The notes: generated by a model from the letters alone, not told the origin. A stretch of 64,000 nt of DNA from JBBQWT01 sp038210375 (GCA_038210375.1 JBBQWT010000004.1:1-64000), one strand, 5' to 3'. Shown: positions 51,491-60,600, counted from the first letter of the stretch. Numbers and translations: made by a program.

Positions 51491-51794
51491 ATGGATGACA
51501 GGAATATGGAAGCCCTATCGATGCCGCGCACTCCCTATGTGGCCATCAAGATCAATCCCTTTACCAACGACACCAGCAAACTGCTGATAGATTTTGTCCG
51601 GGTGCAAATCCTGCAATGTCCAGGCTGTGCGTTCGTTCAGCCTTAAGCACTACCAGACCCTGGTGGATGAAAATCTCGGCGTCAGGCAGGCGAGCTGGCT
51701 GCTGCGTAAGCTCGCGGATGACCACAAACACAAAAAGATCCATGCAGATTTCGTTTATCTGCCCATTGAAGGGCTTGAGCAAGGCCCCGCCTGA
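51491..51794 (+). pseudogene. small gene with an apparent frameshift
   Basis: ATG 51491 has GGAGAG five bases upstream and encodes MDDRNMEALSMPRTPYVAIK through NDTSKLLIDFVRVQ before stopping at 51646. A second frame (51594-51794) overlaps it and looks protein-like: KHYQTLVDENLGVRQASWLL then KHKKIHADFVYLPIEGLEQG. A frameshift near 51594-51620 would fuse them into about 95 residues. Both frames show a CxxC in the overlap. I do not recognise a family. Confidence 0.4.
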
Positions 51795-52246
51795 TGAAGC
51801 AACTCCGGCATATGGAAGCGGCTCCGCTCCGTGCCGTACTGTGCGATGGACACTCGCGAAGCGCCGCAGGACTGTGTTGCTCAACTTTGTAGGGCCCGCA
51901 AAAAAAACTTCAGAGCCATTCCGTTTCCGGCACGACCGTCACCCGCAATCAGTGGATATCTGCGTCGAACATCTTCCAGTTCCCAACGGTTCCCAGGGCG
52001 GCACATGCGTAGCATGTCAAAATAGGGAACTGGATAGTGAATCGGAAACGCGTGCTGCGAGGTCAATGCCACTGGGAAACGGAGCATTTTCGACACACAA
52101 ATTTTGCCCCTATCTCTGAGGTAGCGCGGGGCGTGGGGATGAGCGGAAGACCAAAGACCGGCCACCGGCGGGGAGGGCGGAATGCAGAGGGCGGCGGCAA
52201 AATGCCGGGCGTCGCCCGTTAGAATTGTCGAGGCAGTCCGATTGGT
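51795..52246. other. no gene recognised
   Basis: About 450 bp with short open frames on both strands (the longest about 90 residues) but no ribosome site, no motif and stop-rich codon use. An AATTTTGCCCC stretch and simple GC-rich sequence are all I see. Confidence 0.45.
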
Positions 52247-52396
52247 TTACGTTTCCAGCGCCGGAGGCGCCGAGTTCTGCGACTGAACCGACAAACTACG
52301 GTTGTCGGACTTGCGGCGGTCGTTTTCGCGGTTCCGTTCGCCGGTGCGCCGGTCTTCTATCCTGCGGTCTCCGCTTCTGCGATCTTGATCGTTCAT
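52247..52396 (-). CDS. 49-residue Arg-rich DRR-repeat microprotein
   Basis: Starts MNDQDRRSGDRRIEDRRTGE and continues RNRENDRRKSDNRS before a Ser/Gln/Pro tail. The ATG follows AGGAGAGGA at good spacing on the minus strand. The spaced DRR units (every 4-6 residues) recur in the neighbour at 52512-52658, which also starts M-x-x-x-DRR, so the two are paralogues. Basic-acidic alternation of this type forms charged helices and often binds nucleic acid; no function is known to me. It is third behind the response regulator. Confidence 0.68.
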   Translation of the reverse strand: MNDQDRRSGDRRIEDRRTGERNRENDRRKSDNRSLSVQSQNSAPPALET

Positions 52397-52511
52397 AAGG
52401 TCCTCTCCTGAAAGACAAGCTCTACTCTACCAGTTCAGTCAACTATTTATCTTGAGAAAATCGCTTCCCGGCCGTCAGTCCATCAGCCGGCCGCAGCTTT
52501 TGCGCCAGGGC

Positions 52512-52658
52512 TTACCGGCGGGTCCCAGTCCTGCGATCAGTTTGGTAGCGGCGTTCTTTTGTATCCATGTTCCGCCTTTCGGCGGAGACGGTGGTGACTG
52601 CTGTGCGGCGTTGATTTTTGCGGCGCAACTCGGTGAATCGGCGATCTTTCTCGGTCAC
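52512..52658 (-). CDS. 48-residue Arg-rich DRR-repeat microprotein
   Basis: From a GTG nine bases after GGAGA: VTEKDRRFTELRRKNQRRTA, later AERRNMDTKERRYQTDRRTG. The open frame extends to a GTG at 52703 that lacks a ribosome site. The start M[TN][ED]xDRR and the repeated RR spacing match the protein at 52247-52396. It lies 66 bp after the gene at 52725 in the same direction, so it is probably co-transcribed with the response regulator. Confidence 0.6.
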   Translation of the reverse strand: MTEKDRRFTELRRKNQRRTAVTTVSAERRNMDTKERRYQTDRRTGTRR

Positions 52659-52724
52659 TGGAAATTTTCTCCGGAAAACATGATTGGCGATCGGTTGCGA
52701 CACCCAAGATCGATTCGCAACTTA

Positions 52725-52955
52725 CTATGCAAGGGGGAAGGACGAATCAGCATTGCCGCCGGTAACGACCTTCTTTTTTTTCGTGCCGGGAGCCGCTTTC
52801 TTGCGTGCAGCCGGTTGCAATCGTTGCTTTTTGAATGATGCCAGAAGGCGCCGGATTTCCGCATCCCGGGTGGTGCGATCGCCAATGGCTACAGCTTCGT
52901 AAAACTGGTGAACCTGCTTTTCAAAAGCAGGATCATTTTGCCACCGCCTCGTCAT
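52725..52955 (-). CDS. 76-residue basic protein overlapping the response regulator
   Basis: ATG 52955 lies within the last codons of the response-regulator gene (23-bp overlap), with GAGG ahead of it, suggesting translational coupling. The N-terminal half is helical (MTRRWQNDPAFEKQVHQFYE, then TTRDAEIRRLLASFKKQRLQ) and the tail is Lys-rich (ARKKAAPGTKKKKVV). I do not recognise the family. Its position makes it a candidate partner of the receiver protein. Confidence 0.65.
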   Translation of the reverse strand: MTRRWQNDPAFEKQVHQFYEAVAIGDRTTRDAEIRRLLASFKKQRLQPAARKKAAPGTKKKKVVTGGNADSSFPLA

Positions 52956-53379
52956 CTCCGGTCCTCGAACTTTCTTTTGAGTTGCCAATCTTACCCAGCC
53001 CGGGAATGACCAGGGTCAGCCGGTTAATCAGATCCTGAGGATGGATGGGCTTGCTCAGCAGGTCAAAGTCATGGCCGTCGCGCCGCGATTTTGCCAGTAG
53101 GTCAGCGCTGGCCGCCTGGCCGGAAAATAACAGAACCTTGCATTGCGGCAGAATGGCCTTGATCTGCACAGCGGTGTCGATTCCGCTGACGTCAGGCATC
53201 ATCACGTCGGTGATGACCATGTCCGGCTCCAGTTCGATCGCCTTTTGCAGTGCTTCGGTGCCGTTATAAGCCGTGGTTGTTTGATACCCGGCTTTGCGCA
53301 GAATTACCGCGAGGGTATCGGCGATGATGGGCTCATCATCCACGATCAGCACTTTCGGCATTGGTTTCGTAGTTCCCAT
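52933..53379 (-). CDS. stand-alone response regulator (REC domain)
   Basis: A 148-residue CheY-like receiver. Acidic pair D14-D15, phospho-acceptor D58 (MVITDVMMPD), switch Ser86 and Lys110 (LLSKPIHPQDL) are all present; there is no output domain. AAGGAGA precedes the ATG. A promoter with TTGACA and TATAAC overlaps a perfect 16-bp palindrome about 115 bp upstream. It leads a string of three tiny basic proteins on the same strand. The cognate kinase is not obvious; the PAS kinase at 50776 is a wreck. Confidence 0.93.
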   Translation of the reverse strand: MGTTKPMPKVLIVDDEPIIADTLAVILRKAGYQTTTAYNGTEALQKAIELEPDMVITDVMMPDVSGIDTAVQIKAILPQCKVLLFSGQAASADLLAKSRRDGHDFDLLSKPIHPQDLINRLTLVIPGLGKIGNSKESSRTGDDEAVAK

Positions 53380-53468
53380 ACAAATTTTCTCCTTGAATAA
53401 TAATGTAAGGAAAGCTGGTGCACCCTAAAGTCTTTGCCTTACAGAATCTAAGGGGGAGTAACGTTTCG

Positions 53469-53506
53469 GTTATAGCTTTGCGGTTAATCTGATGTCAATT
53501 GACATC
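53469..53506 (-). promoter_or_regulatory. promoter and palindromic operator of the response regulator gene
   Basis: On the minus strand -35 TTGACA (53493-53498) and -10 TATAAC (53469-53474) are 18 bp apart. The -35 box lies inside a perfect 16-bp palindrome GATGTCAATTGACATC (53491-53506). A protein bound there would block polymerase, so repression is the natural reading; the regulator is unknown. The leader to the ATG is about 80 nt. Confidence 0.68.
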
Positions 53507-53655
53507 CCGGGATAAGTGTACGACTAAACTGCGTGGAATTATGTACGGTATTGCACATTCTCTGAAATCTACCAATCCACCAGAAAAAGCCTCATTCCCC
53601 TGTTGCGGCTGAATTAATCGGACGCGGCCCCATCCCGCATTACAATGGGCGCGTC

Positions 53656-56600
53656 ATGCCGCTCTTCTCCTCCGAAACCTCCGTTGCAGTCAAGAGAGCG
53701 GCCAAGGCATTGATGTGGCTCGTCGGCGTGTTTCTTGCAGTGTATTTCATCTTCGATTCTTCCGAATTGCTGCGTTCTTTTACTACCGTCGTATTGCTGG
53801 TTGTCTCGGTCCTGATTTGGAACCTCAAACGGCGCAATCGCGAGATGCAAAGAGAATTACTGTCCCTGCAGCAGCAACTTGGCGAAATGGGGAGCCACCT
53901 CGGCTCCAGGCTGGGGACCGTCGAATCCCTGATCGCTCAACTGGAAACGAGCGCGGGTGCTGGGTCGCAGCCGCCTGGGGCTACCGCATCAACCGTGGCG
54001 GATGCTGGACCGGCACCCCCGCCTCCCCCGCCCGCCCGCGGAGCTTTTGTCCCAGGAGACACGCTGCCGTTAGGCGCGCTCATTAAAGATATTCTCGACG
54101 CGACAGTTGCCCCTGCGGCGAGGGCTGGGTCACAGGTTGCAGGCGCTCCAACGCAGCCAACGCCCTCCGCTAACGTTTTGGAACGATTCTTAGCCGACTT
54201 CTCGCGGCCTGACGGCGAAGGGCGGCCTTCCCGCCTCTCGTCTCTGCACTCGATGATGAATGTCGAGGAGATGCTGGGGGAAAACTGGCTCAGCAAACTT
54301 GGGGTCGTCATCCTGGTACTGGGAATCGCGTTTTTTCTTGCCTGGCAACTGCGCGAAGTGGGCCCGGCCGGCAAGGTAACGGTGGGGATAGCGGCCAGCT
54401 TGGCGCTGCTGGGCGCGGGAATTTTCAGCGAACGCCTCGAGCGATACCGGTTGCTGGCGCGCGGCGCAGTGGGCGGAGGATGGGCGCTTCTTTTCTTTAC
54501 CGCCTACGCCATGTATCACGTTCCCGCGGCGCGGGTGCTGAGCTCACAGGTCGCGGACCTGTTCTTCATGTTGATCGTGGCCGGCGCCATGGTCGTCCAC
54601 ACCTTGCGTTACCAGTCGCAGGTGGTGACCGGGCTCACCTTTCTCATGGCCTTCGCCACTGTCGCCCTTAATCGCGATCCCCAGGACGTCTATGGACTGG
54701 CGGCCAACCTCATCCTGGCCGCCGGGCTTTCGGTGATTGCGGTGCGCAGGCGCTGGCTGGAGATAGAAGTCTTCGGCATCCTCGCCGCTTATCTCAACCA
54801 TTTTTTCTGGCTGCAACCCATCATCGCGCCCATGGGTAAGCTGCATCATCCGTTCCCGGCGTTTTACGCCAGCACCACCTTGCTGATCGCATACTGGCTG
54901 GTTTTCCGCGCCTCCTACATCGTGCGCGCCCCGGGCTTCGATGAAAACATTTCCACCGTGGCCGCGCTGCTCAATACTTTTCTGTTGCTGGGGGTTCTCA
55001 AGTACCAGTCAGTTTATAAATGGATGGCGTTCTGGGCCCTGCTCTTTCTCGGCGCGGTCGAATTCTCCCTGGGACAACTGCCTCGCCTGAAGTACAGGAC
55101 GCGGCGCGAGCCATTTATCGTCCTGACCCTGCTGGGCGCGGGCCTGTTGCTGGCTGCCATCCCCTTCCGTTATGCACCGGAGTTCGTTTCCGTCATCTGG
55201 CTCGCGGAAGCCGAAATCTTTCTGCTGGCCGGCATCTTCACCGGCGAAATCTGGTTCCGGCGAGTGGGCTTGCTGGCCGCCATCCCCATCGCGATACAAA
55301 TGCTGGCGGTAGATGCCGCGCGGGTCATGGGCATGCGCTATGACGGGGCAATCGTCGAACCGGCCGCGCACCTCAGCATGGTTTTCCTGCTGGCGACGCT
55401 GATCTTCTACGGGAACGCCTACCTGGCGTTGCGGCCGCGCGAGCAGAGCGGCGCCGCCGCTGCAATCGCCGCTCCGCCATTTGACTGGCGGTTGTGCCGC
55501 TATATTTCTTCGCTGGCCGCGGTGCTGATTTTTGTGGGCGGCTGGCTGGCGTTCCCCCGCTCCTATGCTGCCGTGGCCTGGAGCCTGATCGCACTGGCGC
55601 TGGCCTGGGCCGCGCAACGCTTCCAGCTTCGCGAGCTCGGTATCCAGGGCAGCATCATCGCGTCGCTCGCCGTACTGCGGGTGCTCGACTTCAATCTGCG
55701 GGCCCACGAAAATTACGCCTTCGGCTCGCATCGAGTGAGCGTGCGCCTGGTCACCATTCTGCTGGTGGCCATCGCGCTGTACGCCTTCGCCCGGTTCAAG
55801 CGGGGCGAACTGGCTCGGCTGGCATTCTTCGCGGGCGATGCGGGAGCGCTCTTTACCTGGCCCGCAACCTTAATGCTGGGCCTGCTCGCCTGGTACGAGC
55901 TCTTGCCGCCCAGCGTCGCCCTCGCCTGGGTGATGCTGGCGCTGCTTCTTTTCGAGACCGGCTTGCGCCGCAGGGCGGTGCATCTGCGGTTGCAGGCGTA
56001 TTTGCTTTCGCTCCTGACTTTCCTTCGCCTGTTTTTCGCGAATCTGAATATCGTGCCCACGCTGCACCAGTTCAGTCCCCGCATCTATACCGTGGTTCCG
56101 GTGGCGGCGGCGTTCTTCTATATCGCTCACCGGCTGCAGGCGGCGGACAAAGATTTCCCCGGCATGGATCGCCGCCTCAGGGCCGCGGGCTTGCATTCAT
56201 GGCTGAGTATGCTCACCCTGGCCGCGCTGATCAGGTTTGAAGCGCCGCTCGATTGGGTGGCCGCAGCCTGGGCCGCCATGGTGGTCGTTCTGGTGACGCT
56301 GGCGTTGCGCACCGACCGCAGGATTTTCGTGCGCCAGGCGGTTCTGCTGGCCCTGGCAGTGGGCGCCCGCGCCGGCCTGCATAACCTTTACGTCCGCAGT
56401 TATTTCGCGGCGCCGTTCCTCGATAATCGGTGGTTAACCGTGGGCGCCGCATGTCTCCTGCTGTTCCTCGCGTTGCCTTGGGCGTTTCGCCTGCGTCTGC
56501 CGCGGCCCGAAGATGTTTCGCATAAGTGGTGGAGAACTTTGCTGGACCTCGTGGATCGCCGTCCTGAGCAGTTTTTATTTTTTGTTCCCATGTTGTTGTT

Positions 56601-56883
56601 TACCGCGCTGGTGGCGGTGGAGATGCGCAAGGGCCTGGTGACCATGACCTGGGGATTGTTCGGGGTAGTGGTATTCCTGGTCGCCTTGCGAGTCGGCGAG
56701 CGCAGCTTCCGCCTGGCCGGGGTCGGCCTGCTGCTGTTGTGCGTGGGAAAAATCGTGCTGGTTGATATCTGGGGATTGAACATTCGCGACCGCGCTCTGA
56801 CTTTCATGGTCCTCGGCGGGTCGCTGGTGCTGGTGTCATTTCTGTACACCCGGCATCGCGAATCCATTCGGCGGTATTTATGA
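53656..56883 (+). CDS. DUF2339 polytopic membrane protein
   Basis: A 1075-residue inner-membrane protein. Two N-terminal helices are followed by a coiled-coil (LKRRNREMQRELLSLQQQLG), a Pro/Ala-rich linker, the DUF2339 signature MNVEEMLGENWLSKLGVVIL and then about 25 hydrophobic helices to the C-terminus. The family is widespread and uncharacterised; links to cell-surface or envelope functions have been proposed for some members. TACAAT (53641-53646) ends nine bases before the ATG and no ribosome site is seen. The stop overlaps the start of the M48 peptidase gene, so the two products are probably made together. Confidence 0.93.
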   Translation: MPLFSSETSVAVKRAAKALMWLVGVFLAVYFIFDSSELLRSFTTVVLLVVSVLIWNLKRRNREMQRELLSLQQQLGEMGSHLGSRLGTVESLIAQLETSAGAGSQPPGATASTVADAGPAPPPPPPARGAFVPGDTLPLGALIKDILDATVAPAARAGSQVAGAPTQPTPSANVLERFLADFSRPDGEGRPSRLSSLHSMMNVEEMLGENWLSKLGVVILVLGIAFFLAWQLREVGPAGKVTVGIAASLALLGAGIFSERLERYRLLARGAVGGGWALLFFTAYAMYHVPAARVLSSQVADLFFMLIVAGAMVVHTLRYQSQVVTGLTFLMAFATVALNRDPQDVYGLAANLILAAGLSVIAVRRRWLEIEVFGILAAYLNHFFWLQPIIAPMGKLHHPFPAFYASTTLLIAYWLVFRASYIVRAPGFDENISTVAALLNTFLLLGVLKYQSVYKWMAFWALLFLGAVEFSLGQLPRLKYRTRREPFIVLTLLGAGLLLAAIPFRYAPEFVSVIWLAEAEIFLLAGIFTGEIWFRRVGLLAAIPIAIQMLAVDAARVMGMRYDGAIVEPAAHLSMVFLLATLIFYGNAYLALRPREQSGAAAAIAAPPFDWRLCRYISSLAAVLIFVGGWLAFPRSYAAVAWSLIALALAWAAQRFQLRELGIQGSIIASLAVLRVLDFNLRAHENYAFGSHRVSVRLVTILLVAIALYAFARFKRGELARLAFFAGDAGALFTWPATLMLGLLAWYELLPPSVALAWVMLALLLFETGLRRRAVHLRLQAYLLSLLTFLRLFFANLNIVPTLHQFSPRIYTVVPVAAAFFYIAHRLQAADKDFPGMDRRLRAAGLHSWLSMLTLAALIRFEAPLDWVAAAWAAMVVVLVTLALRTDRRIFVRQAVLLALAVGARAGLHNLYVRSYFAAPFLDNRWLTVGAACLLLFLALPWAFRLRLPRPEDVSHKWWRTLLDLVDRRPEQFLFFVPMLLFTALVAVEMRKGLVTMTWGLFGVVVFLVALRVGERSFRLAGVGLLLLCVGKIVLVDIWGLNIRDRALTFMVLGGSLVLVSFLYTRHRESIRRYL

Positions 56884-58760
56884 CCGATCAAAATGGGCAG
56901 ACTGATGGGGAGAATCCGCGGGTGGAAGAGCCGGCAGTGAAATCCAGCGCCAAAGGGTACGGATTTTTCGCGGCTGCCCTGTTGCTGGCGTTGCTGGGGC
57001 TGGTGCTGAGCGAAACCAACGGAGCCAAAACCGCGGTCGGGCCCGGAGGATTTTTGTACCTCATCGCCGATACCCAGCGCGAGCTGACCCAGCTCCCGGT
57101 GCGGGTCACGCGTATGACCGATGAAGAAGAAATAAATATTGGCGACGAGATCGTGAAGCGGCGCTATGAACCGGGAACGAATAATCCGGAAGAAGGCGCA
57201 GCGGAAAATCGCGACGTGCAAAATTACGTGCAGGAAGTCGGCGCGCGGGTGGCCCGGCAGGCGCATCGCAAACTTCCGTACCGATTTCATTACCTGCCCG
57301 ACATCGGACTGGTCAACGCCTTCGCACTGCCGGGGGGCCACGTCTTCATCGGCAAAGGCATGCTGTCATTGATGGATAGCGAAGACGAACTGGCCAGCGT
57401 GCTCGGTCACGAGATCGAGCATATCGATCACTATCATTGCGCCGAGCGCGCCCAAACCGAAGCTGCCCTGGAGCGTCTGCCGCTGGGCGAGCTGGTCGCG
57501 CTGCCCATCGCGGTCTTCGAGGCCGGCTACAGCAAGGACCAGGAGCTCGAAGCCGACCGCGAAGGCACTCTGCTGGCGGTGCAAGCAGGCTATTCACCCA
57601 ACGGGGCGATGCGGATGTTTGAAACCCTGGAACGACTCTACGGAGAAGTCATGCACTCTTCCGCGACCCCGGAGGAGGAATTGAACCAGGTCACGCAGGA
57701 GGCCTTGCGCGGATATTTCCGGTCGCACCCGTTGCCCTCGGAGCGCATCGAACAGATTCGCCGGTTGTTCGCGGAGCAAAAATGGGAGCCCAAGGCGGAA
57801 CGCGATTTGCGAATCCAGAATATTTTTGCCGCCTTGCGCGCGCAGGAAGCCTTGCGGGCGCATGAGTATGCGCAAGCCGCGGCGCTGGCCAAACTGGCAC
57901 TGGCGCATGCGGCCAACGATGCCGGCGCGCTGGAGACCCTGGCGCTGGCGCAGTTTGCTCTGGCCGACTTTGAAGGTTCTGCCGCATCCCTGAGGCGGCT
58001 GCTGGACCTGAAGGATACGGCAACTGCTGTCATCAAAAAGATTCCGCTGCATGCCCGGATGTATGCGTTGGCGTTGGCCGCTACCGGAAATTACGCTCGG
58101 GCCGCCGCGCAATTTCAGGAATGGCTGGGTTTCACTTCCCAGCACATCAGCTTGCGAACTGTGCCTGGGAATTTTCCTGTGCGCAGTCTGGAGTCAATGC
58201 CTGCCACCGGCGAAGCGCCGGCCATCACTGTGGATCAGGCGCTGCTCATGGCCGACGCCGCGGGACTGCAGTTGCTGGCGGGAGACAAAACCGCCGCCAA
58301 CGGTCTGCTGGCAACTCTGAAGGTGACGACCGCTCCCAACGTGGATGCGGATGTGATCGGCCGGCTCGGCTACTGGTATTACCGCTCGGGTGATTATGTC
58401 AATGCGGATGCCATGCTGGGACGCGGGGTGGAAGGGCGTCCTGCGAATGCGATCATGCGTGCCCACTTTGGCTGGACGCTGCTCGAAGAGGGGAAGCTGT
58501 CAACCGCGCTGCAGGAATTTGATTCCGCCGGCGACGATGGCTACGCTCATATGGGCCAGGCGGTGGCCAACTGGCTGGCGCAAAATCCCGATCAGGCCTT
58601 GAAACAATTCGCGCAGGCCACCGCGGAGGATCCCTACTGGCTCAATCCCAAATGGGTCCAGGGGAATTCAACCGCGACCGTGATGAAGGCGCTGGAACAG
58701 ATGAAGATCGAGCGCGAGAAGCGCCGGCTGGCGGATCTGGCGCGGCAGCGAAAACCGTAA
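56880..58760 (+). CDS. membrane-anchored M48 zinc metallopeptidase with TPR tail
   Basis: A 626-residue protein starting in the ATGA overlap with the DUF2339 gene. An N-terminal membrane anchor (GYGFFAAALLLALLGLVLS, about 27-45) is followed by an M48 domain with HEIEH (177-181) and the distal Glu222 of ELEADREG, similar to BepA/LoiP-type proteases that survey envelope proteins. The second half has TPR-like repeats (AAALAKLALAHAANDAGALE, NADAMLGRGVEGRPANAIMR). The coupling suggests it acts with, or on, the DUF2339 membrane protein; this is inference. Confidence 0.94.
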   Translation: MTDQNGQTDGENPRVEEPAVKSSAKGYGFFAAALLLALLGLVLSETNGAKTAVGPGGFLYLIADTQRELTQLPVRVTRMTDEEEINIGDEIVKRRYEPGTNNPEEGAAENRDVQNYVQEVGARVARQAHRKLPYRFHYLPDIGLVNAFALPGGHVFIGKGMLSLMDSEDELASVLGHEIEHIDHYHCAERAQTEAALERLPLGELVALPIAVFEAGYSKDQELEADREGTLLAVQAGYSPNGAMRMFETLERLYGEVMHSSATPEEELNQVTQEALRGYFRSHPLPSERIEQIRRLFAEQKWEPKAERDLRIQNIFAALRAQEALRAHEYAQAAALAKLALAHAANDAGALETLALAQFALADFEGSAASLRRLLDLKDTATAVIKKIPLHARMYALALAATGNYARAAAQFQEWLGFTSQHISLRTVPGNFPVRSLESMPATGEAPAITVDQALLMADAAGLQLLAGDKTAANGLLATLKVTTAPNVDADVIGRLGYWYYRSGDYVNADAMLGRGVEGRPANAIMRAHFGWTLLEEGKLSTALQEFDSAGDDGYAHMGQAVANWLAQNPDQALKQFAQATAEDPYWLNPKWVQGNSTATVMKALEQMKIEREKRRLADLARQRKP

Positions 58761-58819
58761 GGGCGGCCGCTAAATATCTCCACTTTCCAGCCGAAGGGAA
58801 GAGGAACTCCACAAGTAAA

Positions 58820-58844
58820 CCGGGTCTGAGAATCTCTTACCCGG
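58820..58844. other. inverted repeat between convergent genes
   Basis: CCGGGT / ACCCGG with an inner GAGA/TCTC pairing spans the 3' end of the regulator gene facing the M48 gene. Without a T-run it is a weak candidate for a two-way terminator. Confidence 0.35.
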
Positions 58845-59775
58845 GTCCATGAGTGTTTAGTGGAGAAATCATTTTCACCAGGGTTCGCTGCGCGAAGGGT
58901 ACCCACAATAGAGCGGTGCACGCCACCAGCGCGAATCCTGCTCCGATGCGATGGCTGATGAGGAACGGAGCCAGCGCCCAGAAAGCGTCGAGGGGCATCA
59001 GGGCGGGGAAGAGCTTGCGAAACATTTCGCCAAAGTGGGCCACGTCGAACGAAACCACGGCAAAGAGAAACAGCCGCACTGCAATTCCCACGATACCAGT
59101 CACGGTGATCATTACTACCAGCGGCGTCGCCCACTGGGGCACAAAAGCGTCGGCCAGATTGTGGACTGCGTGTGAATGTCCTACCGCCAGAATGTAGAAC
59201 GACAGGTACATTATCTGGATCAGGCTGAAAAGCCCACGCGCCGGGCCGCGGGCCATGGCGCCCGGAGTGCCGGCGCCCACCAGTCTGCTGCCCGACCCAC
59301 TGTAGTCCGGCGCGCTGGAGAGCGCGCTGAAGTTCGCCGCGGTTTCCTGTTGCCGATTTTCGGCGGGTTTCGTTGGTTGCGAAGTGTCCGATGCGATTCC
59401 CGTGGCATTGGTTGAGATAGTGGTGGCCCCTGGCGCCGCAAGTTCCACTGGAATCAGCAGGCGATACCCGCGCCGGGGCAGGGTTTCAATATACCTGGGG
59501 GAGGCTGCCGAATCGTTTAACGCTTCGCGAAGTTTGTTGATCGAGGTATTCAAGCTGTGGTCGAAATCGACGAAGGTGTCGGCGGGCCATATTTTTTGCT
59601 GTAGTTCTTCGCGGGTCACCATATCTCCGGGGCGTTCCAGAAGCGCGGCCAGAATCTGGAAAGGCTGGTCCTGGATCTTTATCCTGGCGCCGAACTTTCG
59701 CAGTTCGCGAGTGCGCAGATCGGCCTCAAAAGGCCCGAAACGATAGATTCCCTGGGGTGGAACGGCTGGGGACAA
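58837..59775 (-). CDS. CadC-like winged-helix regulator fused to a membrane domain
   Basis: A 312-residue protein. Residues about 10-105 are a Trans_reg_C winged helix (YRFGPFEADLRTRELRKFGA ... FQILAALLERPGDMVTREEL ... YIETLPRRGYRLLIPV). After a Ser/Thr/Pro linker the C-terminal third is polytopic membrane sequence with about five helices (LFSLIQIMYLSFYILAVGHS, WATPLVVMITVTGIVGIAVR). Usually such regulators carry one helix and a periplasmic sensor or TPR, so this layout is unusual. TTG 59775 has GAGGAG upstream; a GTG at 59814 is in frame but lacks a ribosome site. Confidence 0.85.
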   Translation of the reverse strand: MSPAVPPQGIYRFGPFEADLRTRELRKFGARIKIQDQPFQILAALLERPGDMVTREELQQKIWPADTFVDFDHSLNTSINKLREALNDSAASPRYIETLPRRGYRLLIPVELAAPGATTISTNATGIASDTSQPTKPAENRQQETAANFSALSSAPDYSGSGSRLVGAGTPGAMARGPARGLFSLIQIMYLSFYILAVGHSHAVHNLADAFVPQWATPLVVMITVTGIVGIAVRLFLFAVVSFDVAHFGEMFRKLFPALMPLDAFWALAPFLISHRIGAGFALVACTALLWVPFAQRTLVKMISPLNTHGPG

Positions 59776-59862
59776 CGGTGAATAGCTCCTCTGCTGAGAA
59801 GGCCAGTTTAGCACCGCCGGGCGCGCACACAGCGCGTCCCCGGGGCGACCGCTGGTGCGTGC

Positions 59863-60366
59863 CTAGGCCGGCAGCCGGGAAAAATATTCCTGCACCGCGC
59901 GCCGGCGGTAGGCGAAGTTTTGCTTGATCGATGCGGCGACCACCGCATTGACCAGGGCGCCTTTGCCGGTATCGAAATCAACATCGTCGGAAATCAGCGT
60001 TCCCAAACCGCTGGGCCTCTGCTCCGCCCGGAAACGATGGCAGTGATACCAGTGCCGGAATATCCTGCCGTTGACCTGGGTGTCACAAAAAAACCGGTTC
60101 TGCTCCCACTGCACGATGCGCGCCATCCATTTGACCCGCACCGGGACGTAGGGAAGCGCGTTCAACGTAAGGGTAAAGGTGGAGCCGGGGCCGGCGCAGC
60201 GGATTCCCGCCGTGGTGCTGTTCGATGGCAGAATCAGCCGCTCCGACTCGATGCGCGCCTGCAACGATGGCGGCGTGACCAGCAGCAGGTTTTTGGGGTC
60301 GCAAAAAAACGCAAATACACGTTCGAGTGGGTGGGTCACGAATTGGTCGGTCTTGTAGTTGGGCAC
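59863..60366 (-). CDS. SRPBCC (START-like) ligand-binding protein
   Basis: A 167-residue cytosolic protein with the cavity-fold pattern: HPLERVFAFFCDPKNLLLVT followed by PPSLQARIES, TLTLNALPYVPVRVKWMARI and the long C-terminal helix LVNAVVAASIKQNFAYRRRA. This matches the SRPBCC/YgfJ-like group whose bacterial members often sit with epimerases (absent here). The start is GTG 60366 with no strong ribosome site. The ligand is unknown. Confidence 0.85.
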   Translation of the reverse strand: MPNYKTDQFVTHPLERVFAFFCDPKNLLLVTPPSLQARIESERLILPSNSTTAGIRCAGPGSTFTLTLNALPYVPVRVKWMARIVQWEQNRFFCDTQVNGRIFRHWYHCHRFRAEQRPSGLGTLISDDVDFDTGKGALVNAVVAASIKQNFAYRRRAVQEYFSRLPA

Positions 60367-60600
60367 AGGCGGGGACGCGAGCCCCAGCGCGCTTAAGGGG
60401 CTTGTTCTATCCTACGCCGCTGGCCGGTTCGGGTTCAGAATCTCGTTCTCGAGGTCGGCTGCGAAATCCCGCAACCGGATTTAACTGTCCCGCACCACGC
60501 CAGTAACCACAACATTTAGTGGTCATACCCGCTGAAAACTCCATAAGTGGCGTTTTGGCCGGGAGGGTACGAGAGTCCGCAACGAGCTTGAAAATAAAGA

